In this document: piece after piece, positions 1 to 6,916 of the stretch
How the letters are laid out: each line of letters begins with the position of its first letter
Numbering within the stretch: the first letter of the stretch is position 1
NCBI GenBank assembly: GCA_946886635.1
Contig: CAMPIW010000003.1
Coordinates: forward strand, 1-15,479
DNA length: 15,479 bases
Direction: 5' to 3'
Source: an uncultured Candidatus Saccharibacteria bacterium
GTDB taxonomy: Bacteria; Patescibacteria; Saccharimonadia; Saccharimonadales; UBA1547
Made by a program: the position numbers and the translations under genes
Notes under the pieces: model-generated
Databases searched by the model: none
Told to the model about the DNA's origin: nothing
What the model saw: the letters and a program-made list of their open reading frames with translations, nothing else

Positions 1-814
1 TGTCATTAGCGATAGTTTGCGTAAAGCTTCGTCCACCAATACCAAACATTTTCGTACCCTCAACGCCGCCGTCGTTCACTACGGCAATGTCGGTAGTACC
101 ACCACCAACGTCGGCTAGTATTGCAGTAAAGTTACTGTTTCCGTCGTTACCAAGCACACTACGGCTCACCGCAAATGGCTCAGCAGCAACCGCTAAAAGC
201 TCAAGGGAAAGTTCGTCGGCCACCCGTTCGAGCGCTCCAATGTGCACCATTGGCGCAAAGGCGGTATAAATTTGAACAGCAACATCGCGCCCCTGGAAGC
301 CAATAGGGTTACTTACCTTGTATCCATCAATGTGAATACCAACTAGGGCGCTGTTAACAAGCTTTACTTCAACTTCGCTATTGCCCGTCTCAAGTGCGAT
401 TTGTTTTTGCGCCTTAATCTGCGCCCGTTCTTGAACTTTTTCGATAATAAATTCCATTTCAGAATCATCAAGTGGACGATCCGGCTGTGGACGGCGATAC
501 CGAATCGTATCAGTAACACCCTTCACGAGTTCACCAGCAATACCAATAACAACTCGTTTTGCCTGTAGGCCAGCCGCCTCTTCAGCCTGCGCGAGTGCCT
601 CTTCGCAGTTGCGTACCACACCGGCAATATCGGCAATTGCTCCCGAGTGCATATCGCTTACTTCTTGGCGAGCGCGTCCAACACCGACAATTCGTAGCTC
701 ATCGTCTTCTAATTTCGCAATAAGCGCTTTAACAAATTCTGTACCAATATCGAGGGCAACGATGTAATCATCGTCCGATCCCTTGCGTGACTTTTTAAAT
801 TTATCTAATACCAT
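1..814 (-). CDS. ftsA: FtsA-like actin-fold cell division ATPase (partial, N-terminal 271 codons)
   Basis: FtsA is a peripheral membrane ATPase that tethers FtsZ to the membrane and recruits the division machinery. I translated this reading frame by hand; it is open to the window edge, so the C-terminal part including any membrane-anchor helix is missing. Visible signatures are an actin-family phosphate-1 loop near residues 21-30 (ALDIGTEFVKAL), the stretch IVGVGRARQEV typical of FtsA, an SHS2-like segment around RVVIGIAG (about residues 87-94), and the phosphate-2 motif ADVGGGTTDIAVV near residues 237-249. The order 1A, 1C, 2A fits FtsA better than MreB. A PilM-type paralogue is the main alternative. 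The start at 814 is supported by GGAG seven bases upstream, although a TATAAT box 11 bases before the ATG would place most of that GGAG outside the mRNA. It is divergent from the plus-strand gene at 917. Confidence 0.82.
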   Translation of the reverse strand, partial: MVLDKFKKSRKGSDDDYIVALDIGTEFVKALIAKLEDDELRIVGVGRARQEVSDMHSGAIADIAGVVRNCEEALAQAEEAAGLQAKRVVIGIAGELVKGVTDTIRYRRPQPDRPLDDSEMEFIIEKVQERAQIKAQKQIALETGNSEVEVKLVNSALVGIHIDGYKVSNPIGFQGRDVAVQIYTAFAPMVHIGALERVADELSLELLAVAAEPFAVSRSVLGNDGNSNFTAILADVGGGTTDIAVVNDGGVEGTKMFGIGGRSFTQTIAND

Positions 815-825
815 AGTTGTTCTCC

Positions 826-834
826 ATTATACCA
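826..834 (-). promoter_or_regulatory. Extended -10 promoter of the ftsA-like gene
   Basis: On the minus strand this reads TGG-TATAAT, a perfect -10 box with the TGn extension, ending 11 bases before the ATG at 814. A start of transcription about 7 bases downstream would leave only a 4-5 base leader. No convincing -35 hexamer is visible, as is common for extended -10 promoters. The apparent Shine-Dalgarno GGAG (822-825) overlaps the promoter-to-start spacer. Confidence 0.6.
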
Positions 835-878
835 CTAGGCATAGGCAATATACTAAACAAGCTTATGGTATGTTAGTA

Positions 879-907
879 TTGTATTTTTAAGCTTTTTGTG
901 TTATAAT
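879..907 (+). promoter_or_regulatory. Promoter (-35 TTGTAT, 17-base spacer, TGT-TATAAT) of the 917 gene
   Basis: TTGTAT at 879-884 is separated by exactly 17 bases from TATAAT at 902-907, which also carries a TGT extension at 899-901. Transcription would begin near 914-915, two or three bases before the ATG at 917, so the mRNA would be essentially leaderless. This promoter also rules out the longer reading frame that begins with TTG at 896, because that codon lies upstream of the predicted transcript start. Confidence 0.7.
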
Positions 908-916
908 AGCTCTATT

Positions 917-2005
917 ATGGATTTTGGCGAACATACAATACGACCAGGCGGCTTACGAAAAACCGGCAAAGACTACACTAAAGAGGTTGGACAGCCCCCA
1001 ATTTACGAATATCGCCTTACTTGTGATGAACGTTTTGAATCACTCCCTCATCGTCCCGAATTCGCCGATGCGATGGAAGAATTTTCTCAAGCTCGTAAAA
1101 TTAGCTACTCTCAAGAAACACCCGTTGCTCTTGAGCCGGGTGACGTACCCAATGAACTCTCTGACGCTTTTTACTTTCCCGATACATCGGTTATTGAAAA
1201 TATGAATCTTGAAATCAATATAGACCAAGATGATCGACAGTTCGTAGAAGGATCATTTCAGGTCGGAAGCACTGAGTTTATTATTGCACCAGGTTTTCCT
1301 GGCGTAGTATTCTCTACTGAAAGCTCAGAGGGAGGTGACTTACGATACAAAACGCACGAAAAAACTCTCCTCCAGCTACTTTCAATTATGTATACACGCA
1401 AGGCAGCCCAAATGCTCGAGCAGTTACACAAGGCAGCACAGCGACTTAACGCCAAAGATCCTAGCTTTTTAGAGGTTCCGTTTTCTAAGCCAACTGACCG
1501 CGATATGCAAGCAGTAGTAGATGACCTAGTTGGTGAAGGCGACTACGAAGCTGCAGCAGAGATACTTGAAAAGTTAGCCAGCGCTGTGGATAGTGGGAAA
1601 ACGACATTTACCACTCATTCTCTTTTTCCTCCGCAAAACGGTGTTGATAAAGATCGAGCTATCCTTGCTACGAAAACTGAAACATATCATAACGCTATCG
1701 AAGAGCAAGAAGTAAATCTCAATATTAATTGGTTACTGATGGATACAAATACCGAACTCTCTGGTACGACGGTTCACACTAGTAGCGAGTCAGACAATCA
1801 CATTACCCCATCAGTTACCGTAGCACCGACCGAGTATGACATTGAAAGTTTTGCGCTTATGAAAGAGCTTGATGCTATTGCTGGCACTACTAATGATGGT
1901 AAAGAATTTTCAAGAAACAACCCCGAGTGGTTGTCTCTTGTGTCAATTTTTATGACCAGTATTCAACCCTTTCTCGATCGGCACGCATCAAGCTACGACT
2001 ATTAA
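917..2005 (+). CDS. Hypothetical acidic protein, 362 aa, leaderless start
   Basis: I do not recognise this protein. It is the only plus-strand gene in the window. It has no signal peptide, membrane segment or obvious catalytic motif and looks cytosolic and acidic. The middle (about residues 145-240) is rich in predicted helix, including runs such as KAAQMLEQLHKAAQRL and YEAAAEILEKLASAV. The N-terminal third and the part after residue 240 look like beta or loop regions with many Asp, Glu, Ser and Thr. The reading frame is open from TTG at 896, but ATG at 917 is preferred because a good -35/-10 pair ends at 907 and there is no Shine-Dalgarno sequence. Its stop codon overlaps that of alaS, which converges on it. 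Coding is supported by length, an intact frame, the promoter and the tight fit between neighbours. It may be a lineage-specific Saccharibacteria protein. Confidence 0.78.
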   Translation: MDFGEHTIRPGGLRKTGKDYTKEVGQPPIYEYRLTCDERFESLPHRPEFADAMEEFSQARKISYSQETPVALEPGDVPNELSDAFYFPDTSVIENMNLEINIDQDDRQFVEGSFQVGSTEFIIAPGFPGVVFSTESSEGGDLRYKTHEKTLLQLLSIMYTRKAAQMLEQLHKAAQRLNAKDPSFLEVPFSKPTDRDMQAVVDDLVGEGDYEAAAEILEKLASAVDSGKTTFTTHSLFPPQNGVDKDRAILATKTETYHNAIEEQEVNLNINWLLMDTNTELSGTTVHTSSESDNHITPSVTVAPTEYDIESFALMKELDAIAGTTNDGKEFSRNNPEWLSLVSIFMTSIQPFLDRHASSYDY

Positions 2006-3888
2006 TTAGCAAGCACCGCTTTAATGCGCCGGATACCCGCGCTTGAAGCTTCTTCCTTGGTAATCTTAAATTTCTTGCCATCTTCGGCTAGTTGACCAGT
2101 ACGATCAACGTGAGGACCACCGCAAATTTCAAGGCTCACAATGCGGTCACCCTCACCCATTTGATATACTTTTACTTCTTCGTTATAGCGTTCACCAAAC
2201 GGACCAATTGCACCCATATCGAGAGCTTCTTGAGTTGGATACATTGTAAAGCTCACTGGAAGATCTTCGGCCATCCAACCGTTCACAAGCTCTTCAGCCT
2301 TATCAAGTTCTTCTCGTGTTACTTTACGGTCAAAACTAAAGTCAAAACGAAGACGCTCTTCGGTGATATTACTTCCGTGTTGCTGTATGCCCGTACCGAT
2401 AACTTCGCGAAGTGCCGATTGAAGAAGGTGTGTGGCGGTGTGGTATTTTTTATGAATCAAATCATCACCAGCTAACCCACCTTTAAATTCCCCTTTTGTA
2501 GCCGTGCGCGAACGATTACGTTGTTCTTCCATTTTTGCGTCAAATTCTTCACGCCAATTGTCTGAAAGTGTAATATCTTGCTTAATCGCCTCTTCTGTCG
2601 AAAGCTCTACGGGGAAACCGTATGTATCATACAGTGTAAACAACTCGACACCGGTTACAAGGCCGTCACCAGCAAATTTGTTAAGTTGCTGAAGGCCTTT
2701 ACGAAGCGTTTGGCGGAACACTTTTTCTTCTTTCACGAGCACCGCAATAATCGTTTCGCGGTTTGCGGCAACTTCCGGGTAATCTGTAGCATATAAATCG
2801 GCGATAACCGGAACAATTTGTTCAAAGAAATTTTGTTCAATACCAAGATCAAAAGCAAAGCGAATTGCACGGCGAAGCAGTCGGCGCATAACGTACCCCT
2901 GCTCTTTATTTGCTGGAACACACCCATCAACCGCCAAAAACGTTGCAGCACGAAGGTGATCGGCAATAACCCGCATACTCACTGTATTACTTTCGTAAGA
3001 TTTACGGCTAAGGTTTTCAATTTTTTCAATAATTGGCCATAGTAAACTGATGCGGAAAACGTCTGGACTATCAATTACCGCAGCGGCGATGCGCTCTAGG
3101 CCCGACCCATGATCGATATTTGGCTTTTCAAGTGGTTCAAACACACCTTCGGAAACTTTTCGATAAGCCATAAAGACATTATTACCAATTTCCATAAATC
3201 GACCACAATCACAGTTTGGATGACAATGCTCACCAAAAGTAGGGTCGTGCGGTGTACCGAAATCGTAAAACATTTCACTGTCAGGCCCGCAAGGGTCGCC
3301 AATTGGCGTTGTTTCTGGGCCACCGTTACGGCTCCACCAGTTTTTACTCCCGTCGTAATAAAAAATACGTTCACCCTCTTTAATACCACGAGTAGCACCG
3401 TTTTCTTCAGAACCAATTTCGGCTTCGTCACTTGAAAGCCCTTCGGCTTCAAACAATCGCTTCCATACCGATGCCGCTTCGGTATCTTTTTCAATACCAT
3501 ACTCTGGCGCTCCAATAAAAGCTGTAATATACAGTCGGCTCATGTCGAGCCCTACTACTTCAGATAACCACTCAAACATCCATTCGATTTGTTGTTCTTT
3601 GAAATAGTCACCCATGCTCCAATTACCAAGCATTTCAAAAAAAGTTGTGTGGCGGTTGTCACCAATATCTTCAATATCCTGAGCGCGTAAACATGTTTGG
3701 CTATCGGTAATACGCACACCCTTTGGATGTGGCTCACCAAGCAGGTAGGGAATCATTGGTTGCATACCAGAACCGGTAAATAGCGTTGAAGGATCGTCTT
3801 TCAAAACAAGTGGTGCACGCGCAATAACAGCATGGCCACGTTTTTTAAAAAACTCTAGATATGAGTTACGGATTTCTTGAGCATTCAT
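2002..3888 (-). CDS. alaS: Alanyl-tRNA synthetase lacking the C-Ala domain, 628 aa
   Basis: AlaRS charges tRNA-Ala with alanine and hydrolyses mischarged Ser/Gly-tRNA-Ala. The class II catalytic core begins at residue 1 (MNAQEIRNSYLEFF) and shows motif 2 around residues 80-97 (RHTTFFEMLGNWSMGDYF). The editing domain is intact: HxxxH as HTATH at 483-487 and CxxxH as CGGPH at 589-593. The protein ends about 35 residues after the CGGPH motif. Bacterial AlaRS is usually near 870 residues and continues with a coiled coil and the C-Ala (DHHA1) domain, which are absent here. The end is not a frameshift artefact, since two in-frame stops (TAA TAG) follow the last codon and the neighbouring gene overlaps. 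The start at 3888 sits 7 bases after a TATAAT box, so the mRNA is probably leaderless. Transcription is separate from the mnmA operon, which ends in a terminator upstream. Confidence 0.96.
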   Translation of the reverse strand: MNAQEIRNSYLEFFKKRGHAVIARAPLVLKDDPSTLFTGSGMQPMIPYLLGEPHPKGVRITDSQTCLRAQDIEDIGDNRHTTFFEMLGNWSMGDYFKEQQIEWMFEWLSEVVGLDMSRLYITAFIGAPEYGIEKDTEAASVWKRLFEAEGLSSDEAEIGSEENGATRGIKEGERIFYYDGSKNWWSRNGGPETTPIGDPCGPDSEMFYDFGTPHDPTFGEHCHPNCDCGRFMEIGNNVFMAYRKVSEGVFEPLEKPNIDHGSGLERIAAAVIDSPDVFRISLLWPIIEKIENLSRKSYESNTVSMRVIADHLRAATFLAVDGCVPANKEQGYVMRRLLRRAIRFAFDLGIEQNFFEQIVPVIADLYATDYPEVAANRETIIAVLVKEEKVFRQTLRKGLQQLNKFAGDGLVTGVELFTLYDTYGFPVELSTEEAIKQDITLSDNWREEFDAKMEEQRNRSRTATKGEFKGGLAGDDLIHKKYHTATHLLQSALREVIGTGIQQHGSNITEERLRFDFSFDRKVTREELDKAEELVNGWMAEDLPVSFTMYPTQEALDMGAIGPFGERYNEEVKVYQMGEGDRIVSLEICGGPHVDRTGQLAEDGKKFKITKEEASSAGIRRIKAVLAN

Positions 3889-3895
3889 TAGGGGT

Positions 3896-3904
3896 ATTAT
3901 ATCA
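3896..3904 (-). promoter_or_regulatory. Extended -10 promoter of alaS (TGA-TATAAT)
   Basis: A perfect TATAAT (3896-3901) with TGA extension ends exactly 7 bases before the alaS ATG. Transcription would begin at or next to the A of the ATG. No Shine-Dalgarno-like sequence lies between the box and the start. The -35 region is poor (TGGTGA at 17 bases). Confidence 0.65.
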
Positions 3905-3930
3905 AAATTGATAGCATTTCACCACTGGTG

Positions 3931-4054
3931 TGCCTGCGAAGTCTATAATAATCGCCGAATAAAAAGACCACCTCCGGGTGGGCGTGAGGTGGTCTTTGAA
4001 GCTTGCGATGCGGTGTGTAAAGGTTGCCTCGCAGGCAATTATTACACCCTTTAC
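3931..4054. repeat. Concentric inverted repeats and small hairpin in the alaS-mnmA spacer
   Basis: The terminator is nested inside two further inverted repeats. The inner pair is ATCGC (3951-3955) with GCGAT (4005-4009), centred like the terminator and separated from it by 7 bases on each side. The outer pair is TGCCTGCGA (3931-3939) with TCGCAGGCA (4029-4037), a perfect 9-base match. The outer right arm also belongs to a local hairpin TTGCCT-CGC-AGGCAA (4024-4038). That hairpin can be extended by GTGTAA/TTACAC (4015-4020/4042-4047) or by GTAAAGG/CCTTTAC (4017-4023/4048-4054), so several folds exclude each other. Whether it is a structured mnmA 3' UTR or an independent small RNA cannot be decided from sequence alone. 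Confidence 0.5.
3963..3997 (-). terminator. Rho-independent terminator of the nifS-ydcF-mnmA operon
   Basis: The arms AAAGACCACCTC (3963-3974) and GAGGTGGTCTTT (3986-3997) pair perfectly over 12 bases around an 11-base loop. On the minus strand the stem is followed by TTTTTATT, a U-tract in the right place for transcription coming from mnmA. On the plus strand the stem is not followed by a T-run, so it is directional. It lies about 100 bases beyond the mnmA stop and upstream of the alaS promoter. Confidence 0.85.
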
Positions 4055-4094
4055 CTATCTATACTACAAGCCTGGGCTTAAAGATTACTGAAGA

Positions 4095-5135
4095 TTAGAC
4101 AACAATGCCGCCACCTAGACATACTTCATTATCGTAAATAACGACTGATTGACCTGGTGCCACGGCTCGTTCGGGCGAATCAAGTTCCAATTTTACCGCC
4201 CCATCGGCACCATATGATAATTTTGCAGAAATAAGCGCCGCGCGGTGACGAACGCGCACTTGGTACGTGGCCTCATTTGGCTGGCCGTTAATCCAGTGTA
4301 CCGAAGCAACCTGAAGTTCAGGCTTCCAAAGTGAATCATCATTCAAATTAGTCGTCACATACACTTCATTTTTATCCATATCTTTACCCACAACGTAGTA
4401 CGGCAACCCGCCGCCTACATCAAGGCCGTGCCGTTGACCAAGCGTGTAAAAAATAGCGCCGTCGTGCTGACCTAGCTTTTCACCCGTTTGCTTATCAATA
4501 ATCGCACCGGCTTTTTGCTCAACATACTGGCTTAAAAATTCACGGATGCCAATTTGCCCCACAAAGCAAATACCCTGACTGTCTTTTTTAGTAGCCGTAT
4601 AAAGCCCGCGAGCTTCGGCCATCTCACGAACTTCTGGTTTTTTAAACTCGCCAAGTGGAAAAAGTGTCTTCTTTAAAGCCTCACCTGTCACGCGGTACAA
4701 AAAGTACGTTTGATCTTTATTGGTATCGACCGCCTGAAGCAACACGCCGTCTTTAACTCGTGCATAATGTCCTGTTGCAATCATGTCAGCACCATCTTCA
4801 AGTGAAGCTTCAAGAAAAAGCTTAAATTTTACCTCTTGGTTACACATAATATCGGGGTTTGGCGTGCGACCGTTTTTGTACTCGTCAATCATGTATTCAA
4901 CGACTTTTTCACGGTACTCATTTTCAAAATCGAATACTTTAAAATCGATTCCAAGTTGAACGGCAACGCGCTTAGCATCGGCTAGGTCGTCAGCCCACGG
5001 GCAACGCATGCCGGGAAGGTCTTGTGTCCAGTTTTTCATATACACGCCTGTTACGTCGTAGCCCTGCTCAACAAGGAGTGCCGCCGTAAGTGACGAATCA
5101 ACGCCGCCACTCATCCCTACATATACTTTTGTCAT
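4095..5135 (-). CDS. mnmA: tRNA-specific 2-thiouridylase MnmA, 346 aa
   Basis: MnmA activates the C2 oxygen of uridine 34 in tRNA-Lys, -Glu and -Gln with ATP and replaces it with sulfur, giving s2U34 in the cytoplasm. The PP-loop SGGVDSS is at residues 9-15. The two catalytic cysteines are present: C98 in NPDIMCNQEVKF and C190 in DSQGICFVG. The tRNA-binding motif GHYARV follows near 122-127, and the C-terminal beta-barrel ends in CLGGGIVV. Length is typical for the family. The ATG overlaps the stop of the DUF218 gene as ATGA, and AGGGG seven bases upstream (5143-5147) is a plausible ribosome binding site, so translation is probably coupled. Being last in an operon led by a cysteine desulfurase points to direct sulfur transfer from that enzyme. 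The operon ends at the strong hairpin at 3963-3997. Confidence 0.97.
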   Translation of the reverse strand: MTKVYVGMSGGVDSSLTAALLVEQGYDVTGVYMKNWTQDLPGMRCPWADDLADAKRVAVQLGIDFKVFDFENEYREKVVEYMIDEYKNGRTPNPDIMCNQEVKFKLFLEASLEDGADMIATGHYARVKDGVLLQAVDTNKDQTYFLYRVTGEALKKTLFPLGEFKKPEVREMAEARGLYTATKKDSQGICFVGQIGIREFLSQYVEQKAGAIIDKQTGEKLGQHDGAIFYTLGQRHGLDVGGGLPYYVVGKDMDKNEVYVTTNLNDDSLWKPELQVASVHWINGQPNEATYQVRVRHRAALISAKLSYGADGAVKLELDSPERAVAPGQSVVIYDNEVCLGGGIVV

Positions 5136-5734
5136 GAAGTTGCCCCTAAGTAGAATGCGACGATTTTTACAATTTCACCACCAGCAAGCCACCAACCACG
5201 CGGAGTAGCCCACCAGTACCAATTCCAGTCTTGATCATTTACAACTGGGTGGTTACGAATAATCGTCGTATCAGAACGTTTATTAAACTCAAGGCTTGCA
5301 CGGCGTTGGTGATAGCCCGACGTTACCAAAATAACTTCTTTAAAGTTACGTTCGTCAAAAATTGATTTAACATTTTCGGCATTTTGTTGAGTATTAACCG
5401 CTTCTTCGTCAATTAGAATTGCACTATCGGGAACACCAGCCTGTTGGGCTTGGAGTTTCATGGCCGCAGCGTTACTTGGACCAGATTTATCACGTGCTGC
5501 ACCCGAAAGCACGAGGTACTCAGCCCAGCCGTTTTGGTATAAACGAATACCTTCACTGGTACGCTTAGCTGTATCTCCGCCACTTACCACTACGATAGCA
5601 TCGGCGCTGTCGCACTCACTGCCAGCAACTGGCTCTTTACCGCAAGCGAGAAAGTCGTTTGGCTGCAAATATAAACTAATAGCAACTATCAAGATTGCAA
5701 TAAAAAACGGGATGATAAAAAGCATTTTCAACAT
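5132..5734 (-). CDS. YdcF/SanA-type DUF218 membrane-anchored protein, 200 aa
   Basis: This belongs by pattern to the DUF218 (YdcF/SanA/ElyC-like) family, whose biochemical role is mostly unsettled but which is often linked to envelope processes. An N-terminal hydrophobic helix spans about residues 4-23 and could anchor the protein or act as an uncleaved signal. Family landmarks follow: AIVVVSGGD (46-54), YLVLSGAA (73-80), the N-rich stretch NTQQNAENV (114-122) and the core motif ILVTSGYHQRRA (135-146). The C-terminus is rich in Trp (about residues 170-190) and ends in a weakly hydrophobic segment. It starts in a TAATG overlap with the nifS stop, with GGAG nine bases upstream (5744-5747), and its stop overlaps the mnmA start. 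Its presence between nifS and mnmA is odd because neither partner is an envelope protein. It may simply ride in the operon. Confidence 0.88.
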   Translation of the reverse strand: MLKMLFIIPFFIAILIVAISLYLQPNDFLACGKEPVAGSECDSADAIVVVSGGDTAKRTSEGIRLYQNGWAEYLVLSGAARDKSGPSNAAAMKLQAQQAGVPDSAILIDEEAVNTQQNAENVKSIFDERNFKEVILVTSGYHQRRASLEFNKRSDTTIIRNHPVVNDQDWNWYWWATPRGWWLAGGEIVKIVAFYLGATS

Positions 5735-6888
5735 TACTTTGTACTCCGCGCGTATTCTTTGGTAATTTCTTCAATGATAATGTTGGCTGCACGCTGACAA
5801 TTTTCTTCATTTGAAAGATGCCCAAGTGTTAAGCGTAAACTTCCGTCGGCTACTTCTGGCGCCAACCCAATAGCCGTTAGTACGTGTGAACGCGTACCTT
5901 TATTCGCCGCGCAAGCACTTCCCGTTGCAACCAACACCCCACGCATTTCAAGCGCAAATAACACGCGCTCTGCATCAAGATTCGGAAACGAAATATGCAA
6001 GTGACCAGCTAGCCTATGCTTTAGATTACCTGACACCACCGCCTCGGGAAATGCATCAATGAGCATTTTTTGCAGCTCGTTACGAAGTTTTTGTAAACGA
6101 CCCGACTCAAACTTACGATGTCCATCGGCAAGTTCCATTGCTTTACTAAATCCAACGGTACCAGCTACGTTTTCAGTACCACTTCGCAGGCCTCGTTCTT
6201 GACCACCACCAACAATAGAAGGTGCAAGTACTACCGAAGGTGCCGCCCAAAGAAGCCCAACCTGCTTAGGCCCGTATACTTTTGCTGCATTAAGCGTCAG
6301 TAAGTCCACACCAAGGCGCGCAACATTAACGTCAAGTTGACCAACTCCCTGAGAGGCATCGGAGTGTAAGAAAATTGGCGTATGATTTCCATCGGCCAGA
6401 CGACGGTCGCGCTCTTGCTTTACCACTTCCGCTATATCGCGAAGCGGTTGAATTGTGCCGAGTTCGTTATTAGCAAGCGCCACACTCACGAGTTCGGTTT
6501 TAGGAGTAATTGCTTCTTTAACTGCCTGTGCCGAAACGATCCCCTTTTCGTCGGATGCAACCAATGTTGCCTCGTGGAGCTTCGCTGCTGCAAGCACGGC
6601 ATGGTGCTCGATGACCGACGTCACAACATGACCCGAAAAACTCGAAAAAGCTAAATTAATAGACTCAGTCGCACCAGCCGTCATAACTAAATCGTCGGCT
6701 TTCGCCCCAATAGCTCGAGCAATAGTTTGTTTAGCGCTTTCGTACTCACGACGAACGGCTACTGCGGGTGCATACGGCGCTGAAGGGTTATAAAAAGCAT
6801 CAGAAAAGAACGGCTGCATTGCCGCGATAACTTTTGGATCAACCGGCGTTGCAGCCGCATGATCAAGATAAATAACCTCTTCCTTCAC
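5734..6888 (-). CDS. Cysteine desulfurase, NifS/IscS family (YrvO-like), 384 aa
   Basis: This is a PLP enzyme that removes sulfur from L-cysteine to form alanine and an enzyme persulfide. It begins IYLDHAAATPVDP, the usual N-terminus. Visible residues include H95/H96 in SVIEHHAV, D177 in HSDASQG, the PLP lysine K203 in NAAKVYGPK, the motif ERGLRSGTEN (231-240) and the persulfide cysteine C326 in ATGSACAANKG. The short loop around C326 resembles class II/NifS-type enzymes. The start is GTG at 6888, seven bases after TATAAT, which suggests a leaderless mRNA with a GTG start. The stop overlaps the next gene as TAATG. Together with mnmA two genes on, it most likely supplies sulfur for tRNA thiolation, as the dedicated YrvO desulfurase does in Bacillus. 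It may also serve other sulfur needs of a small genome. The gene symbol is left open because nifS, iscS and yrvO cannot be told apart here. Confidence 0.95.
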   Translation of the reverse strand: MKEEVIYLDHAAATPVDPKVIAAMQPFFSDAFYNPSAPYAPAVAVRREYESAKQTIARAIGAKADDLVMTAGATESINLAFSSFSGHVVTSVIEHHAVLAAAKLHEATLVASDEKGIVSAQAVKEAITPKTELVSVALANNELGTIQPLRDIAEVVKQERDRRLADGNHTPIFLHSDASQGVGQLDVNVARLGVDLLTLNAAKVYGPKQVGLLWAAPSVVLAPSIVGGGQERGLRSGTENVAGTVGFSKAMELADGHRKFESGRLQKLRNELQKMLIDAFPEAVVSGNLKHRLAGHLHISFPNLDAERVLFALEMRGVLVATGSACAANKGTRSHVLTAIGLAPEVADGSLRLTLGHLSNEENCQRAANIIIEEITKEYARSTK

Positions 6889-6895
6889 TCTTACA

Positions 6896-6901
6896 ATTAT
6901 A
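6896..6901 (-). promoter_or_regulatory. -10 box (TATAAT) of the nifS operon
   Basis: A perfect TATAAT lies in the 28-base gap between the hypothetical gene and nifS and ends exactly 7 bases before the GTG start, the same distance as in alaS and uvrD. It lacks a TGn extension and a clear -35. It separates the nifS-ydcF-mnmA operon from the metG-tatD group, although read-through from upstream is possible because no terminator is visible. Confidence 0.6.
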
Positions 6902-6916
6902 CCGTACTAACGCTCA

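Noticed and set aside
896..916. Longer start (TTG at 896) for the plus-strand gene
   Set aside because: The TATAAT box at 902-907 overlaps this segment, so the transcript should begin after it; ATG at 917 fits the promoter.
1258..2001. Missing C-Ala domain of AlaRS displaced by a frameshift
   Set aside because: Minus-strand frames beyond the alaS stop contain no DHHA1-like sequence and two in-frame stops follow directly. The strand is occupied by a convergent intact gene.
2092..3515. Open frames of about 100-140 codons on the opposite strand or in another frame within alaS
   Set aside because: They overlap a conserved synthetase over its whole length, lack promoter or ribosome-site support, and their residues look like frame shadows (Cys/Phe/Thr-rich).
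3944..3949. Plus-strand TATAAT as promoter of a plus-strand gene
   Set aside because: The -35 is poor, no plus-strand reading frame follows, and the transcript would run antisense into mnmA. AT-rich chance match is likely, though an antisense RNA cannot be excluded.
3889..4094. T-box riboswitch upstream of alaS
   Set aside because: The spacer holds a perfect -10 box seven bases before the ATG, leaving no leader. The strong hairpin faces the wrong way to control alaS and instead ends the mnmA operon.
5132..5135. UGA as a sense codon (code 25)
   Set aside because: The DUF218 gene ends in TGA at its expected family length and overlaps the mnmA start, and the other genes contain no internal TGA.
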